From Alectoria sarmentosa (lineage: Eukaryota; Ascomycota; Lecanoromycetes; Lecanorales; Parmeliaceae), in NCBI GenBank assembly GCA_009733775.1, contig WOGZ01000139.1:1-64000 (forward strand): 64,000 bases of DNA. The letters are read 5' to 3'. This document shows, in pieces, positions 41,179-53,750 of the stretch. Position 1 is the stretch's first letter, and each line of letters starts with the position of its first letter. The notes below the pieces were generated by a model. The model saw nothing but the letters and a program-made list of their open reading frames with translations, searched no databases and was not told where the DNA came from. A program made the position numbers and the translations under genes.

Positions 41179-43493
41179 TTCTAATACGAATTCGATATCG
41201 TTATAAATGAAAAAATTATATATTAATAATGCTAATAAAGGATTTCATTCGAATGATTTTTTGAATAAGAAATGAGATATAGGTTTATTTAAGTATTTAT
41301 AATAATAATTTGCGATTAAATCGACGCTTTCGATCGCGTTGATAAAAAGTTATCACGATGAATTATCATAAATTTTCGATTCGATGTACTTGATTTTATA
41401 TATAAAACATTTCTTTTTATTCATAATAAAATCCTTCATTTTTTTATCGATTTTGAATTCGAGGATTTTTTCAATCTTTCAGATTTCACTTTTCTCGTCG
41501 ATGTTGATAAATAATAATGAGATTATGCGTTGATTTGATAAAGAGTTATTATTATTCAAATGAAATAATTATAAATGAAAAACGGAGTGTAACTTTCTCA
41601 TCGATGTTGATAATTTTAAATGATATATCGAATTATCGTATATTTTGATAATTTTAAAAGATTTTAAATTTTTATGATCAAATGATTTGTTTGATTTAAT
41701 CGTTTTGATATTGCGATTATTCAATATTATTATATCGCTTATCATAAATTCCGATATCGATATACGATATCAATTAATCTACTCTTTTTGTAAAGCTCGA
41801 AATTATTCGAATTACTCTTTGACGTGATATTTCATTCAATTTATCTTATTTATGAAAATATCGACAAATTAAATTTTCCTTTTGACCCGCTAATTAACAA
41901 ATTACTTTTATAAATTAAATGATTTTAGTTTTGATCGCGAAATGTATTCTTTAATGAAAAGAAAAGAAAATACGTTTATGAAAATGTTTTTATTAAAATT
42001 TATCTCAAACTTCGCAAATGAAAATTAATTCATTTAATCATCTTAATTATAATTAATATATGTTTATAAAAATTGCTTGAGCGAAACATTAACATTTTCG
42101 ATTTAATCGTTTATTTCAAAGTGAAAAACAATAAAAAATAACGATTTTGTTTTTATTTTATGACATAATCTTTTTCAAAAGTGAGCGATAAATTGAATAT
42201 CGCGATCGAAAATGATAAAAAACGAATATTCTTTTTCTCGTTAAATTCATTCGATAAAGATTTATATAATCGTCTTTATCTCGAGAGAATTCAAGAATAT
42301 AAACTTTTTCTTTTTGAAAAGTTTATTCATCACGATCATGACGTGTTGATAAAATTGATTATATTTTAAATAAATCGATAAAAAGATGATGAAATTGATG
42401 AAGATGTTTTGTTAATAGCGATCTGAAATAAATAAAAATTTCAATAATTCTTATTTATCTTCACGATAAGTCTTTGATCTTTTATAAATATAATAACTTT
42501 TTATATAACGTGTTATTGAGTTTATTATTCGAGATTAATAATAATAACGTGATAATTTATCATAAATAAATGATTTATTTACGTGTTTATCGAAGAGCGT
42601 GTCGTGTATATCTCTGATAATCTTGATGCGTAAATTCGAATCGTTCGATATATAAAGTCTATCGTTTATATATAACAAATCGTCATAGATTTTGCAATTT
42701 CTCAATTCGAATTTGACATTATTTTTGATAATGTCAAAAAAAAAAATTCTTTAACCTGAAACCTTTATTTGAATAATGTTTTAAATAACGTTATCGTATT
42801 TGTAACCGTTTTTTATTTGACGCAATAAGTCCGAAACTTTAATAGCGAAAACTTTCGTTGATTCAACATTTGATTTCTCTTTAAAAGTCTTTATTAAAGA
42901 TCTCGATAATAATTTTATATTTAATTTTTTATTATCGAGATCGTTTTATTCGTTGAGCTCGTACATTATTATAATCAAATAAATTATATTTTCTCTCACT
43001 TCGTTTAATAACATAAAAATAAATTGCGTTGCATTTTTCACTTCTTTATTTAAATTATCATTTTTGAAAATAATTTGATAACGATATTGCGTATAATCAT
43101 TATCATCGTTTTTCGAAAAATCTTTTATTTTTCGTGTTAAATTATCGAATTTAATGTTTTATTTTTCAAAACGATATATGATGCGAAAATTAAATTTCGA
43201 TAAAATTTTTGTTTATTTGACTTGACGCGAATTGAACTACTTCGATAATATGAAATATTATAAATTTTTATAATCTAAAATGATTTGAATGGGGTTTTTT
43301 ATCGAAATTTTCGCGAATTTTAAATGTTACTCTTCGAAAGCACGAATTATAATCATAAGTTCTTTATCATAAATGTCGTAATTATATTTTATCGAAGACA
43401 TCTTCTTAAAAAGAAATGCGATAAATCTTAAAATTTCATCATTTTCTTTTTATAATAATACGGCGATTATTATATAATTAAAAACATCAATTT
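41179..43493 (-). other. 3' part of element C, AT-rich
   Basis: By element order this should hold RNase H and integrase of element C on the minus strand. The short frames here are not recognisable, and a 62-codon plus-strand frame at 42,181 shows no known motif. Confidence 0.5.
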
Positions 43494-44340
43494 TTAATCA
43501 TATTTTTTTGTTTGAATCGAAATGAGTAAATATAAATGCGATAATAAACGCTTTTTTAAATATATCGAATACGAGTTGCTCGAAATCATTCTTCGTTTAA
43601 AAATATATAAAGTTTTTTTTTTATTCGATATGTGTAAGATTAATAAAAAATGTAACAATTTTTGAATATCTTGAAATAAATTTGCGATAAAAATTGACAA
43701 AGTTTAAAAACGTTTATATAGTTTTAATATAGCGAGACTTTTTCCATTGCGTGATTATATCAATCTTTTTAAAATTTATTTCGATTTCGTCAATAATAAT
43801 AATAAGATCGAGATATTTGATTTAAATAATATAAAAATCGCATTTATTGATGTCGAAATAAAGTTCAATTTATTGAAATCTTTTTAAGATTTTTTTTACG
43901 TGAAGAACGTGCTCTTTTTTGATGTTGCTATAAATGAAAATATTATCGAAATATGCTATATAAAAAACGTTTAAATATTTTCTCAACACATTATTAATAA
44001 ACGTTTAAAATGTTATAAAAGCGTTATATAAATTAAATAACATTATCATATACTTATAAAGATTATATTTCCTAAAAAAAACAATCTTTTTTTTATAATT
44101 CTCTTTTATTCGAATCTCATTGAATATAATTATAATATCGAACTTGTTATAAATTCGAATTATATAAAGTTTGATTAAGATTTTCTTGATTAAGAGCGAT
44201 GCGTTTCGATTAAAAACGATAAGAGCATTAAAAATTCGATAATTAATATAAAATCTAAACTCTTCATCAGGCTTTTTAATAATGAAAACAAAAACGATAT
44301 AAAATGATGTACTTGATTGAATATATCCTTTTTTTAACAT
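43494..44340 (-). pseudogene. Element C reverse transcriptase relic
   Basis: The open piece 44,340-44,005 starts LKKGYIQSSTSFYIVFVFII followed by KKPDEEFRFYINYRIFNALI, a clear match to the Ty3/Gypsy pattern KGWIR.S.SP...PVLFVKKPDG.LRFCVDYR.LNA. It ends YMIMLFNLYNAFITF (family YLVMPFGL.NAPATF). Further down the minus strand reads YIAYFDNIFIYSN, with the catalytic YLDD decayed to YFDN at 43,942-43,953. A last open piece (43,700-43,494) reads FIANLFQDIQKLLHFL, the NFYRRFI.GFSKIA.PL region before RNase H. Lost catalytic Asp and stops show it is dead. Confidence 0.9.
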
Positions 44341-45674
44341 TTCATCGATATATTTCTTAATTATAATTGTTTATTTCCTAAACATGTTATAAACTCTTTT
44401 CGTAAATGATAAAACCTTTTTTTTGAGATGAATTTCGTGATTTATAAAACGACTCGATGATAATTTGTTTATCTTCGTGAGATTTCATATTTTAATTCAT
44501 TTGTGATATGTTTTGAATACGCGTTTTTTCAATTTCTTTAAAGTGAAAGGTTTTTTTCTCATTTTATTAAAAAACTTTTCGTAATCGTTCGTCGTTATCG
44601 CAAATACGTTTATCGTGAACTCGATCCTTTTAAAAGAAAAAGGTTGAAACAATTGTTCGAAGTTTTGAGATCACATTGCGATGATCTCATTTTTTGATTT
44701 TTTCGTCATCTTAATGAAGATTGAAAAGAAGATTTTTATTATGTTAACGTGTTTGAATTTTTTTTTCAAAGAAATCTTTTAATTTTTTTTGCCGTTATAA
44801 ATCGTTATAAATTTATTATATAAAAAACAATGAGATATGCAATGATCAAAATGAAGGATAATGATTTTCTTTTTGAATAAGATATGAAAATCGTATTATT
44901 TTAATCAAGACATTTTCAAAATAATCTCAAATTATTCAAATGCGATAACGAGACATCATAAATTCTTCACGTGATTTTCGATAATTAATTTGATTAAAAT
45001 CATGTGTGTAATATTAAATATAAATTTATCATTCGTCAAGCGTAATTTACAAGATTTAAATAAGATCATTTTTAATAATTTGTTTCTCGTAATAAAGATA
45101 ACGTTTATAAAACTATGTATAAAAACTTTAATATCAATAAAATAATTGATTTTAATAACACCCTTATTGATATAAACTTGTTTATTAAAATTTAATTATC
45201 GTTTATGTTATAATGATGCTTCGATAATAATAACACAAATTGAAAATGTAACGAAAACGAGAGAGCTTTCTTCTTCTAATTCTTTGATTTTTATACGCAA
45301 ACGCTTTTTCAAATCTCTAATAACGATTTAATCAAAAATATCTAATTTTTCGATTTTTCGAAAAATTCGAAAAATTTTTCTTTTTCAATTTTAACTTTTA
45401 TCGTTTTCATTATGACTTTCATTTGATCTTTATTAAAAGACTTTACGTTTTGACATGATTCATTATCATTATTAAAACGATAATCAATTTTAAAACATTT
45501 TTAATAACGATTTTCTTTCACAATTCGATTAATCAAAATTTTTAAATAATAATATTCAATATCTTGATATAAAAAGTCTTATTTAAAATTGTTTAATCGA
45601 TTATTGTTTCTCCCTTTATCGAAGAAAAAATTGTTATTATATGTTAATAATTCAATAAATCTTTTAATTATTTT

Positions 45675-46391
45675 TTAACCGTCTTTAAATTTGTTATTTT
45701 TATTTGAAAATGCATTATCGATGATTTTTAAATTTACGACGATATAACATAAACGAGCGATCATGTTTCGAAATGAGATAAAACTTTCGTTAAAAATTCG
45801 ATATTTTAATCGTGTATTGATCAATCGTTTTAAATTGAACATTTTCAAAATATTTATATAATTCAAAAAAGCGATGATTGCATTGAAACGAGCGTAAAAG
45901 ATCTCGAAAAATTTCTTTTTGTTTTTGACATTCATATCGAAATTTGAATTATAAAGTTCAATATTTAATTTAATAAGTTTATCGTATATTTTAAATACGT
46001 TTTTCAATTTCTTAATTATTTCGTTTATCGTGAAATAAAAATTATAATAAATTATATTCGAACGAGTTTTGATAATATCGAATGTCGTGTTTTTGTAATA
46101 ATCTCTCACATAATCGATTTTATCGAATTTAATAAAAAATTGTTCAACACTTTATCTGAACTTCACATAAAAATGTATACGTTAACCGTTTCACTTATGA
46201 CGATCTTTTTTGAAATCCTCAAAGTTTTCCACGTTCGAATAATGTTTATTAATGTTGATAACGATTTTTATAACATCTATTTTTGTAACAAATGTGTAAT
46301 GTCGATTATTTTTTTCTAAAAGATTAATAAGAGAAACGTTATTATAACGTAAACGAATTTTCACATAATATTCCTCCGCGTCGAAATTCAT
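45675..46391 (-). pseudogene. Element C gag-like relic
   Basis: Two open pieces (46,391-46,191 and 46,109-45,675) lie upstream of pol and just inside the 5' LTR, the place of gag. The second has a capsid-like pattern: a charged helix, then KKKFFEIFYARFNAIIAFLN, and a later segment FISFRNMIARLCYIVVNLK. These resemble the retrotransposon Gag stretch with a F..F...F..LA core. The assignment relies mainly on position. Confidence 0.6.
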
Positions 46392-47412
46392 CAGTTCATT
46401 TTTATATAATTATTTCATAATCGTAATTTTGAACTGTTCGTTTTCACGATATAACTTTTTCGTCGTAATACGATATTTGTTTCGCAATCGTCGAATCCTC
46501 GCAACATTTCCTTTTTTGATAACACGTATATTAACATTTCTTAATTAATGAATTAAGACACGAAATTTCATTTTAACTTCATTTGTTTTCTTATCGATTT
46601 ATATGTTTTTTTGTTGAAGTACGGCTAGGTTTTCTCGATAAATTTAAATATTCTCGATCATATTTTTAAGAACATCACGTTATTTTTTAAGAGATTTGAT
46701 AATATTATTGTTAAAGTCCTCGAATGAGCTGATGATCGCATAAATAAAGTTCGCGTCGTCTTTAATAATATTCGTTAATAACATTTCGTTTTGAAAATCA
46801 TTTAATTCGATGATGAATCTTTTAACGCGTCGACGTAATTTTTTTTAACGATTTTCAAACATTTTTGATTGAGCGTTTTCATTTTTTGATGATTTTTTCA
46901 TTTGAATTATGTTAAATGAAAACGAATTTTCACGATTTGAGTCTTGATTATTTTTATCGAAATTGTCAAATAATGAAAGATATTGCATTCCGTTTGTTAC
47001 ATTTATTACGATGTTTTAATTTTAATTTTGTATTTCAATAAACTTTGATATAAGCGCTGCTCTCAAATTTATAAAAAAGTTCGATAAAATATCGATTTCA
47101 CCTTTTGTTCGTAATCTCAATCTTTCGTAAATAAAAGATTTTGACGTGATTATAATTGAGATTTGATTATTTACAGAATCAAAAAAATCGCTCTCTTTTG
47201 ATTAATCTCTTGATTGATCTCGCGACGTCATTGATGTCTTAATTCGCATTTTAGGTTTTTGACGTATTATCGTTAGAATATAAATAAAAATAACTCGTGT
47301 ACGTGTAAAAGTGTTATCGTGATTAATACGTCTTTTTGATTACATTTTCAATTTCGTTAACAATTCGCTATTGTTTAAAAGAGAGATAAATAATATTATG
47401 TTAAAGATTTAA

Positions 47413-47622
47413 TGAATGTGTAATGACTTATATTAATAATATATAAAAAATATTATTTATGAAGAGTAATTACAAAAGACGACATTATAAAAAAGATACG
47501 CACTCGTTAAGACGCTAAGCCGAATCGGGATTAGCGCAAACATGAAAGATATATCGAGCATATCGAGCATATCGAATACTATTATAAATGTAACACAAAC
47601 ATATAAAAAAGAAATTATGACA
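47413..47622 (-). repeat. Element C LTR, right (5' LTR)
   Basis: 210-bp partner of 33,705-33,914, from TGAATGTGTAATGAC to TATGACA. The two copies align without gaps over the parts compared. Confidence 0.92.
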
Positions 47623-48569
47623 TTAATTTTAAAAACTTTAAAAAACTTTTTAAAGATTTACGAACTTTAATACTTCGAACAATTCTCAAAATTAAGTTTT
47701 AATTTCGCAAAACACATTTAAAATTTATCGCAATTTAAAAATTCAACACAAATTTTTTATATAATTATTTAAATAATTATTTATCGCATTTTAATAATTT
47801 TTATATTATTGAAATCGTTACGCTTTATTTTATAATTTCGCTTATATATATATTTTTTTTTTAATTTTTAATAATTGCGTTATAATTATATTGCGCAAAT
47901 GAATCGTCGATTAATATATAAAATTTCGCGATCAATTAAGGTCGACAATTTAAATAAAATTTTAAAGATTTTTAAGATTTTCATGAATCGAATTTTAAAT
48001 AATTATTTCTTTAAATAATTTGGTTTATGTAAACGATTTTCACATTATATAAATCGTTATTATAAAACGAACGCTAATTTATGATTTTCACTTTAAATAT
48101 TATTAATTAAAGTTAAATTACTTTTTTGCTATTTATTTGAAAAGTGTAAAGTCTTTTATAAAGAATTCTAATACTCGTACGTAATCTTTTAATACATATA
48201 CGTATTCTTTTTATATATATACGTAATTCTTTATTTCGTATATCTTTAAGTGAATATTAAAAGTCTTAAACGTTAAGATTTTTACGTAAAAATCTCGAAT
48301 AACGTTCATCTTAAAGAATTACCCGAACATTGCGTTTAAAAATGTTTAAATCGAATATATTTTCGAGACACAATTTAAAGTCTTATGCTCTTATTAAATC
48401 AATTTGAATTATTCAAAAAAATACTTTCAAGGTCCTTCATTATAAAATCGTTTTTCGAAAATAAAATTAAAATTATGATCAACGCAAAAAAATTGTTTCA
48501 AAGGAGCTTTGAGAGAATAATCAATTTTTTTTTCACATCGCATTTCATCATCATGTTTCAACAGCCCGA
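47623..48569. other. AT-rich decayed DNA between element C and the GC island
   Basis: No gene, LTR partner or known protein motif was recognised. GC content starts to rise near 48,550 at the border of the island. Confidence 0.6.
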
Positions 48570-48680
48570 TGATATGAAATTGAATGCTCGATGGAATGGG
48601 ATTGGATGCTCTGTGCGAAGGGATTGAATGCCCTGTGCGAAGGGACTGAATGCTCTGTGCGAAGGGATTGAATGTCTTGG
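48570..48680. repeat. Four copies of a 22-bp tandem repeat
   Basis: Units of the form GGGATTGAATGCTCTGTGCGAA are repeated, the first diverged and the last partial. The repeat sits at the left border of the normal-GC island. Confidence 0.85.
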
Positions 48681-49158
48681 ACCTCAAGCCCTAACCCTAA
48701 ATCATCTGTTTGGTCATTGACGTTTAACGTCGAGAGGTATACTCGTCTTATTAACCTGTTTTGTTTAACTTTGGGGGGTACATACATGTATAAAAGAGGG
48801 TGCGTACATGTATCAAAAGGCTACGTACGGGTATCAGAACCCTTTGTAAAAAGATGCTAACCCTCCCTATTGTTGGTCGCTGCGAGCACGCTCAATGCAC
48901 TTAAGATCTATTTTCTTGCGAAGACATCATACTTGGTTAAAACCTAAGATAGAAATGAAATTTTATTGCTACTTCAAGGTCAAATCTCTTGACTATCAAC
49001 ACGTGGCTTGTCTTAAACATATCTGAGAAGCAAACATCGCTCTAATCAATCGATGCTTGGTTGACGATTGTCCGCAATAGTAACGTGCTGAGGATCTTTA
49101 TGCTTTCCTCTGCTCATACCAATCACTGCCAGCTCAAGTATCCGAATTTCGAAACATC
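48681..49158. other. Left part of the GC island, non-coding
   Basis: Normal-composition DNA without RIP decay. It contains short near-repeats of GTACATGTATNAAAAGRG type (about 48,778-48,840). No credible gene is seen. It lies downstream of the GFA-family gene. Confidence 0.5.
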
Positions 49159-49572
49159 TTATTCATTCTTGGGTGGCTCCTCTTCGAAGGCTATGGATCC
49201 GGGGGGGATGTCGATAATGGCCTCCTTACACCATATATGGATTGCGTCTTTCAGACTTAACCCTTCCAAACAGCCCCCCTTGACACTGAACGTTTCCGCG
49301 TTCCATTCATATCTGTGTACAAGTCTGCTCCCACATTTGCTGCAGAACAAGCATTCTAAGTTCTTGCCTGACGCTGTATGGCGGATGTATTCATTGATGG
49401 CGCTTGGATGAGGCGACTCTACTTCGAAGGGTGGGAAGATTGCGGAAATGCCGAAGGCTGAAGAAGATTGATGTCGACACTCAGAGCAATGGCAAACATA
49501 AACCTTCAGTGGTGCTGGTAGGGGGGTCCGAAACTTGATAGCCCCACATTGGCACTTAGCGTCCATGGCCAA
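49159..49572 (-). CDS. GFA/CENP-V domain protein (glutathione-dependent formaldehyde-activating enzyme family)
   Basis: An intact 137-residue protein in one exon, the usual size for this family of small zinc proteins. Seen: the N-terminal pair CQCGAIKF (Cys7, Cys9), then CHCSECRHQSSSAFG (Cys27, Cys29, Cys32), then CLFCSKCGSRL (Cys74, Cys77, Cys80), and the late HIWCKEAIIDIPPG stretch. These Cys residues bind two zinc ions in the family. The founding enzyme Gfa catalyses S-hydroxymethylglutathione formation, but most fungal members have no proven substrate, so no reaction is claimed. No signal peptide or membrane segment is visible. The start chosen puts CQCG at the normal distance from the N terminus. 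The gene is alone in a 1.35-kb normal-GC island inside RIP-decayed transposon DNA and shows no decay itself. Confidence 0.88.
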   Translation of the reverse strand: MAMDAKCQCGAIKFRTPLPAPLKVYVCHCSECRHQSSSAFGISAIFPPFEVESPHPSAINEYIRHTASGKNLECLFCSKCGSRLVHRYEWNAETFSVKGGCLEGLSLKDAIHIWCKEAIIDIPPGSIAFEEEPPKNE

Positions 49573-49929
49573 CTACTCAGTAATAGCCTCGAGTGTTTCA
49601 CGCTGTTGATCTAACGCGGCTTCTGATATCTCCGGAAATTTGTTCTTGCTCGACGTTGTCTTCAATTCTGTGACTGATGGTTAGCATGCATGATGTATGG
49701 CCAAACAATGGAGGTTTACATTGTTTGAGTTCTAGCTCCAGCTGTACCTGGTCAGAGAATGCTGCCCGTTTTGAAATTCGTTGCCTCAGTCCCTCATACG
49801 TGGCCCCCGCCAAGCCCCTTGGGGTTGTCTACCGCTTAATAAGGCAACGAGCGTTACCATGTCTGAGCGCAAAATACGAATTTCTACAAAGATTGCTTTT
49901 AAAAGAACAATTCAAAAGACGAAGATGAC
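49573..49929. other. Upstream part of the GC island
   Basis: Normal-GC DNA that should contain the promoter of the GFA-family gene. No clear element was recognised. Composition falls abruptly to AT-rich at about 49,925. Confidence 0.5.
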
Positions 49930-50081
49930 ATTATATTCACGCTTTTGATTAAAAAAAGCATATTCATTATTATAAATATAATATTGTTACGCGCAATAAC
50001 GAATGTGCGTTTTTCAATTATAAAATCTCATTAATATTTAATAAAAAATTAAACTTTAATTTTATATACGATATGTTTTAA

Positions 50082-51310
50082 AATGAATTTAAGATATTAA
50101 AAAAAAATTTCGACGATAATTTTATCAAAAAATTTATTCGTTTAAACTTTTTTTAATAACGTTTTTTTTACGTGAAAGTTTAACGAAGAACTTCGTTTTA
50201 TATAAATTATCGCGCTTTTAACATTATCATTATTAAAAATTAACATTCGTTATTTTTAATTCACAGAAACCCTTTCGCGCATTTATTAAATAAAAGTTTA
50301 TATAATTTTAAACATTATAATAACGTTTAATAAATTACGAATAATGAAAAATGAAAAATGAAAAATTATCTTTCGCATTTAATATAATTTTTATAAATTT
50401 TTGATTATAAATTTCGAGTTATACGACGTTTCATTTATTTTTTAAAATTATATTAATAATAAATTATATAAATATTTCGATAACTTTTATATTATTTATA
50501 TTAACGATATTTTAATTTATAATAAAAACAAAAAGAAATATATTAAATATATACGCTTTATTTTAACACATTTTCGAAAAATAAGATTTTAAATCGATGT
50601 GCAAAAATGCTTATTCGATATTATTAAAATTAAATATTTCGATTTAATTATCATTATTAAAAATGTTTAAATGAATATAAAAAAAGTTTTTATTATATTC
50701 GATTAATTCACATTTAAAATCATTAAAAACGTTTAAAATTTTTTAACTTTTATTAATTTTTATCAACGTTTCATTCGAAACTTTTTTAAATTTATAAAAT
50801 CTTTAATTCAATTAATTAAACAGAATTACTTTTTCAAATAAATTTCGAAATATCAAAAAATCTTTAATGATTTTAAAGTCGTCTTTATTTCGACGTTTAT
50901 TTTATTATATTTTAATTCAAAAAAACAAATTGTGATGAAAACGAATATTTTAAATTATATAATTATAAACGTTATATCTTAATACGATAAAAATGAAAAT
51001 TTTAAATTAATTATTTATTTCTCAATCAAGATGCTCTCCGCGAAATGCAATTATAAAATCTATAACAAAAAGTTTTTAATTATCATTCGCGCGTTTGAAT
51101 TATAACGATCAAAATTAAAAAACATCGAACAATTCGTCATTATTCTTTTCGATTACAAAAATCTCGAATATTTCATAATTTTTAAGCTTCTCAATCGTCG
51201 TTAAACGCGTTAATTTAAATTTCTTTTTAAATTCAACTTCAAAATTATTTATAAACTTAAAAATCTAAATCGACGCATAAACGTTTTAATTCGTAAATTT
51301 AAAGACTTTT
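50082..51310 (+). pseudogene. Chromovirus-like Ty3/Gypsy pol relic (reverse transcriptase and RNase H)
   Basis: The plus strand first reads NEFKILKKNFDDNFIKKFIR and FYINYRAFNIIIIKN, the start of a Gypsy polymerase (family ELKVLREYL...KGFIR and FCVDYRALNAITIKN). After a net frame change, FYIIYINDILIYNKNKK follows, with the active site YIND at 50,497-50,508. It continues IDVQKCLFDIIKIKYF, FLTFINFYQRFIRNFFK (FANFYRRFIRNFSK) and FNDFKVVF. RNase H reads MLSAKCNYKIYNKKFLIIIR from 51,031 and FDYKNLEYFIIFKLLNRR, matching LSPAECNYEIYDKELLAI and TDHKNLEYF. The match is closest to chromoviral Gypsy elements. Stops stand at Trp, Arg and Gln sites. The 5' half of the element is missing to the left, where the GC island abuts. 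Confidence 0.9.
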
Positions 51311-53750
51311 TAAAAATAAAAAAGATCATTAACATTAATATCAATAACAAATTATTTTAAAATCAAAAAATTTAAACATTTAAAGTCTTGAATTTTTGAA
51401 AATAATTCTTAAATTTAAATTCATTTTTCTCGTTTTTATTAATATTTTTAAAATTAATTAAATTATCTCGAAAAATACGCTCGATAATAATAAATTAAAA
51501 ATTAAAAACGAAATTAATTAAATTATAATTTTAAAAGTTACGCTCGAACAAACTTATTAAAATAATAAATAAATTTTAAAGATTTTCGAAATTTTATAAA
51601 TAAACGCTCACAAATTAAAAAAAAGTTTCTTTTATTAAATTAAAAAAACGAAATAAACGCATTTATTTTCAAAAAGATAGATTTTTCGTTTTCGATAATA
51701 ATAATTTATATTTTAATATCTTTTTTTTATTCACGATTTTTCGAGCATAAGATATTTTGAAACAACGAAATAATACGAAATTGTTCGTCGCATTTATTAA
51801 TAACCCGATTTTTGAAACGATATTAAAGATTTTATTTAAAATTATTATAATTATTCTCGATCAAAAATTTCTCAAAATAAATATTATAAATTATTTAAAT
51901 TTTTGAAAATATTCGATTAATAATAAACGAACATTTTAATAAATTTTATTATTATTTTATTTAATAATAAAGATTATTTCGAATAATAATATATTAATAT
52001 TTTTATAATAATAAATCGTTTATTTAAAATAATAAAATACATTTTTATAAATAAAATAAATATTTTTATCAACCGTTCGTGCATTTTATTTTTGAATTTA
52101 AAAAAATTTCGAATTTTTAATTTTCATTATTTTCGATCGAAAAACTCAATTTGAATTAAACTTTTAATTTAAATTATATTAATTCGTTGATATTTAAACA
52201 CGTTTCTTTATTACTTTTTATTTTAAAATCGACGATTAAATGAAACGAATTAATGCTATCTTAAAATAATATCTTCGAATTTACGTTACGTTTATATTAA
52301 ACGAATAAATTCAATAATTATCTTTTATAAAATTCGTTATTAACAATTACGCATTAAAAATTATTGAATTTAATTTCTTCTTTATTAATTTCGAACAAAA
52401 CTCACATTTAAGTTTTAAATTTTTAAAGTTTTAAAATAATTTAATCTCGCTTATCGATAAATTCGATTAATTATTAATCGAAACTTTTATAATCAAAATG
52501 CTTAAAATTAATAAAATCTTTAAAAAACAAATAGTTTTTATTTAAACTTCACACGCGAAATTTATTAATCAACATTATTAACTCGAACTCAAATATAAAA
52601 AAAACAATGAAATTTAATTAAACGTTAAAAATTTTATGATCATAAAAGATTACACAAAAAAGCTTTTTGATAAATTTAAAAGATTTTTTAAAATTATAAA
52701 GATTATAAATTCTCATATTTATCGTTTAAAATTCTCGATCGATTAAAATTATCACGATATTTTTTATATAAATCTTTTGCGTTTTATCGCAAATAATTCT
52801 TTTCTAAAATAAATATTATTTTCATTCGTGTTTTTTTTTATCGTAAATATTAATTTATATAAAAATTATAAAATAAACGCAATTTTTTATTTTAAGATCG
52901 TTCGCGAACAATTTTATTATAAAGTCAAATAAATTAATTATAATAAATTAATTAAACTTGAATCTTTTAAGTATATACGCATTATTATTAATATTATAAA
53001 CGCATTTTATATTAAAAATCCCACAATTAAAAAATTTGCAACATAAAAATTATTTAAAAAAAACCTTAACGATTCTCAATTCGAAATCGATAAAAACTTT
53101 AACGATAATTTAAAAGACATTTTATTTATATTTTAAAGAAGCTCGAAAATTTTATAAATCGATTTTAAAGTATATTTTAAACATTATTATCAAAAAATTC
53201 ATTATAAAAAACGATTTTTATAAGTTTTATAATCGATCGCATATATTTCGAAAAATTTCTATTAATTATATAAATTTTTATATATATTTATTAATTATTT
53301 TTTAATAATATTTTAATGTGCACTTGATGAATACAAAAAATAATTTTCAATTTATTTTTCGAATTTTCACTTTTTTTATTCACATTTCGTGTTAACTCGA
53401 TTTAAGTTTATATTTATAAAAAACTTTAAAATTCGTATTAAATAAAATCGAAATTTTCGTTTATTTTGATAAAAAATTGAAATTTTCATTTTCGTTATTC
53501 GAATTTAATTTTTATAAAAATTTAAACCTTAAAAAGAAAATATTATTACGATTCGAAAACATATTTTTATTAATAATTTTAAATTATATTTACCTCAATT
53601 ATTCGAATGTAATTTTCATTCGAATTATTTAAAACTCAATTTAAAACGATTATATACGTTTTATTTTAATTAATTAAATATCGCGTTAATCACATTCGAT
53701 TTAACGTTCGAGTTATAAAGAATATTTAAACGCACAAAATACTCTTCTTT
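51311..53750. other. AT-rich DNA downstream of the chromovirus relic
   Basis: By element order this should contain the integrase and 3' end of the Gypsy relic, but no motif could be read with confidence and no LTR was found. Composition changes to normal between about 53,750 and 53,830. Confidence 0.5.

Larger units (their letters stand above)
33705..47622 (-). mobile_element. Element C: Ty3/Gypsy element split by element D
   Basis: Two direct LTRs of 210 bp (33,705-33,914 and 47,413-47,622) are nearly identical, differing by transitions in the stretch compared. Gag and pol relics between 43.2 and 46.4 kb read on the minus strand, so the right LTR is 5'. Without the 7,150-bp nested element D and one copy of its 5-bp target duplication, C is about 6.76 kb, a normal size. 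TTAA flanks both outer ends and might be a 4-bp target duplication; a clean 5-bp one was not found. All frames carry stops. Confidence 0.9.

Noticed and set aside
33701..47626. TTAA as a firm target duplication of element C
   Set aside because: TTAA is frequent in this AT-rich DNA and a 5-bp duplication was expected by comparison with B and D, so it is noted only as possible.
48385..48860. Several overlapping frames over the 22-bp tandem repeat
   Set aside because: They exist on both strands because the repeat lacks stops; they have no family resemblance and span the compartment border.
49598..49928. 71- and 83-codon frames next to the GFA-family gene
   Set aside because: They overlap on opposite strands with no recognisable domain; likely upstream non-coding DNA.
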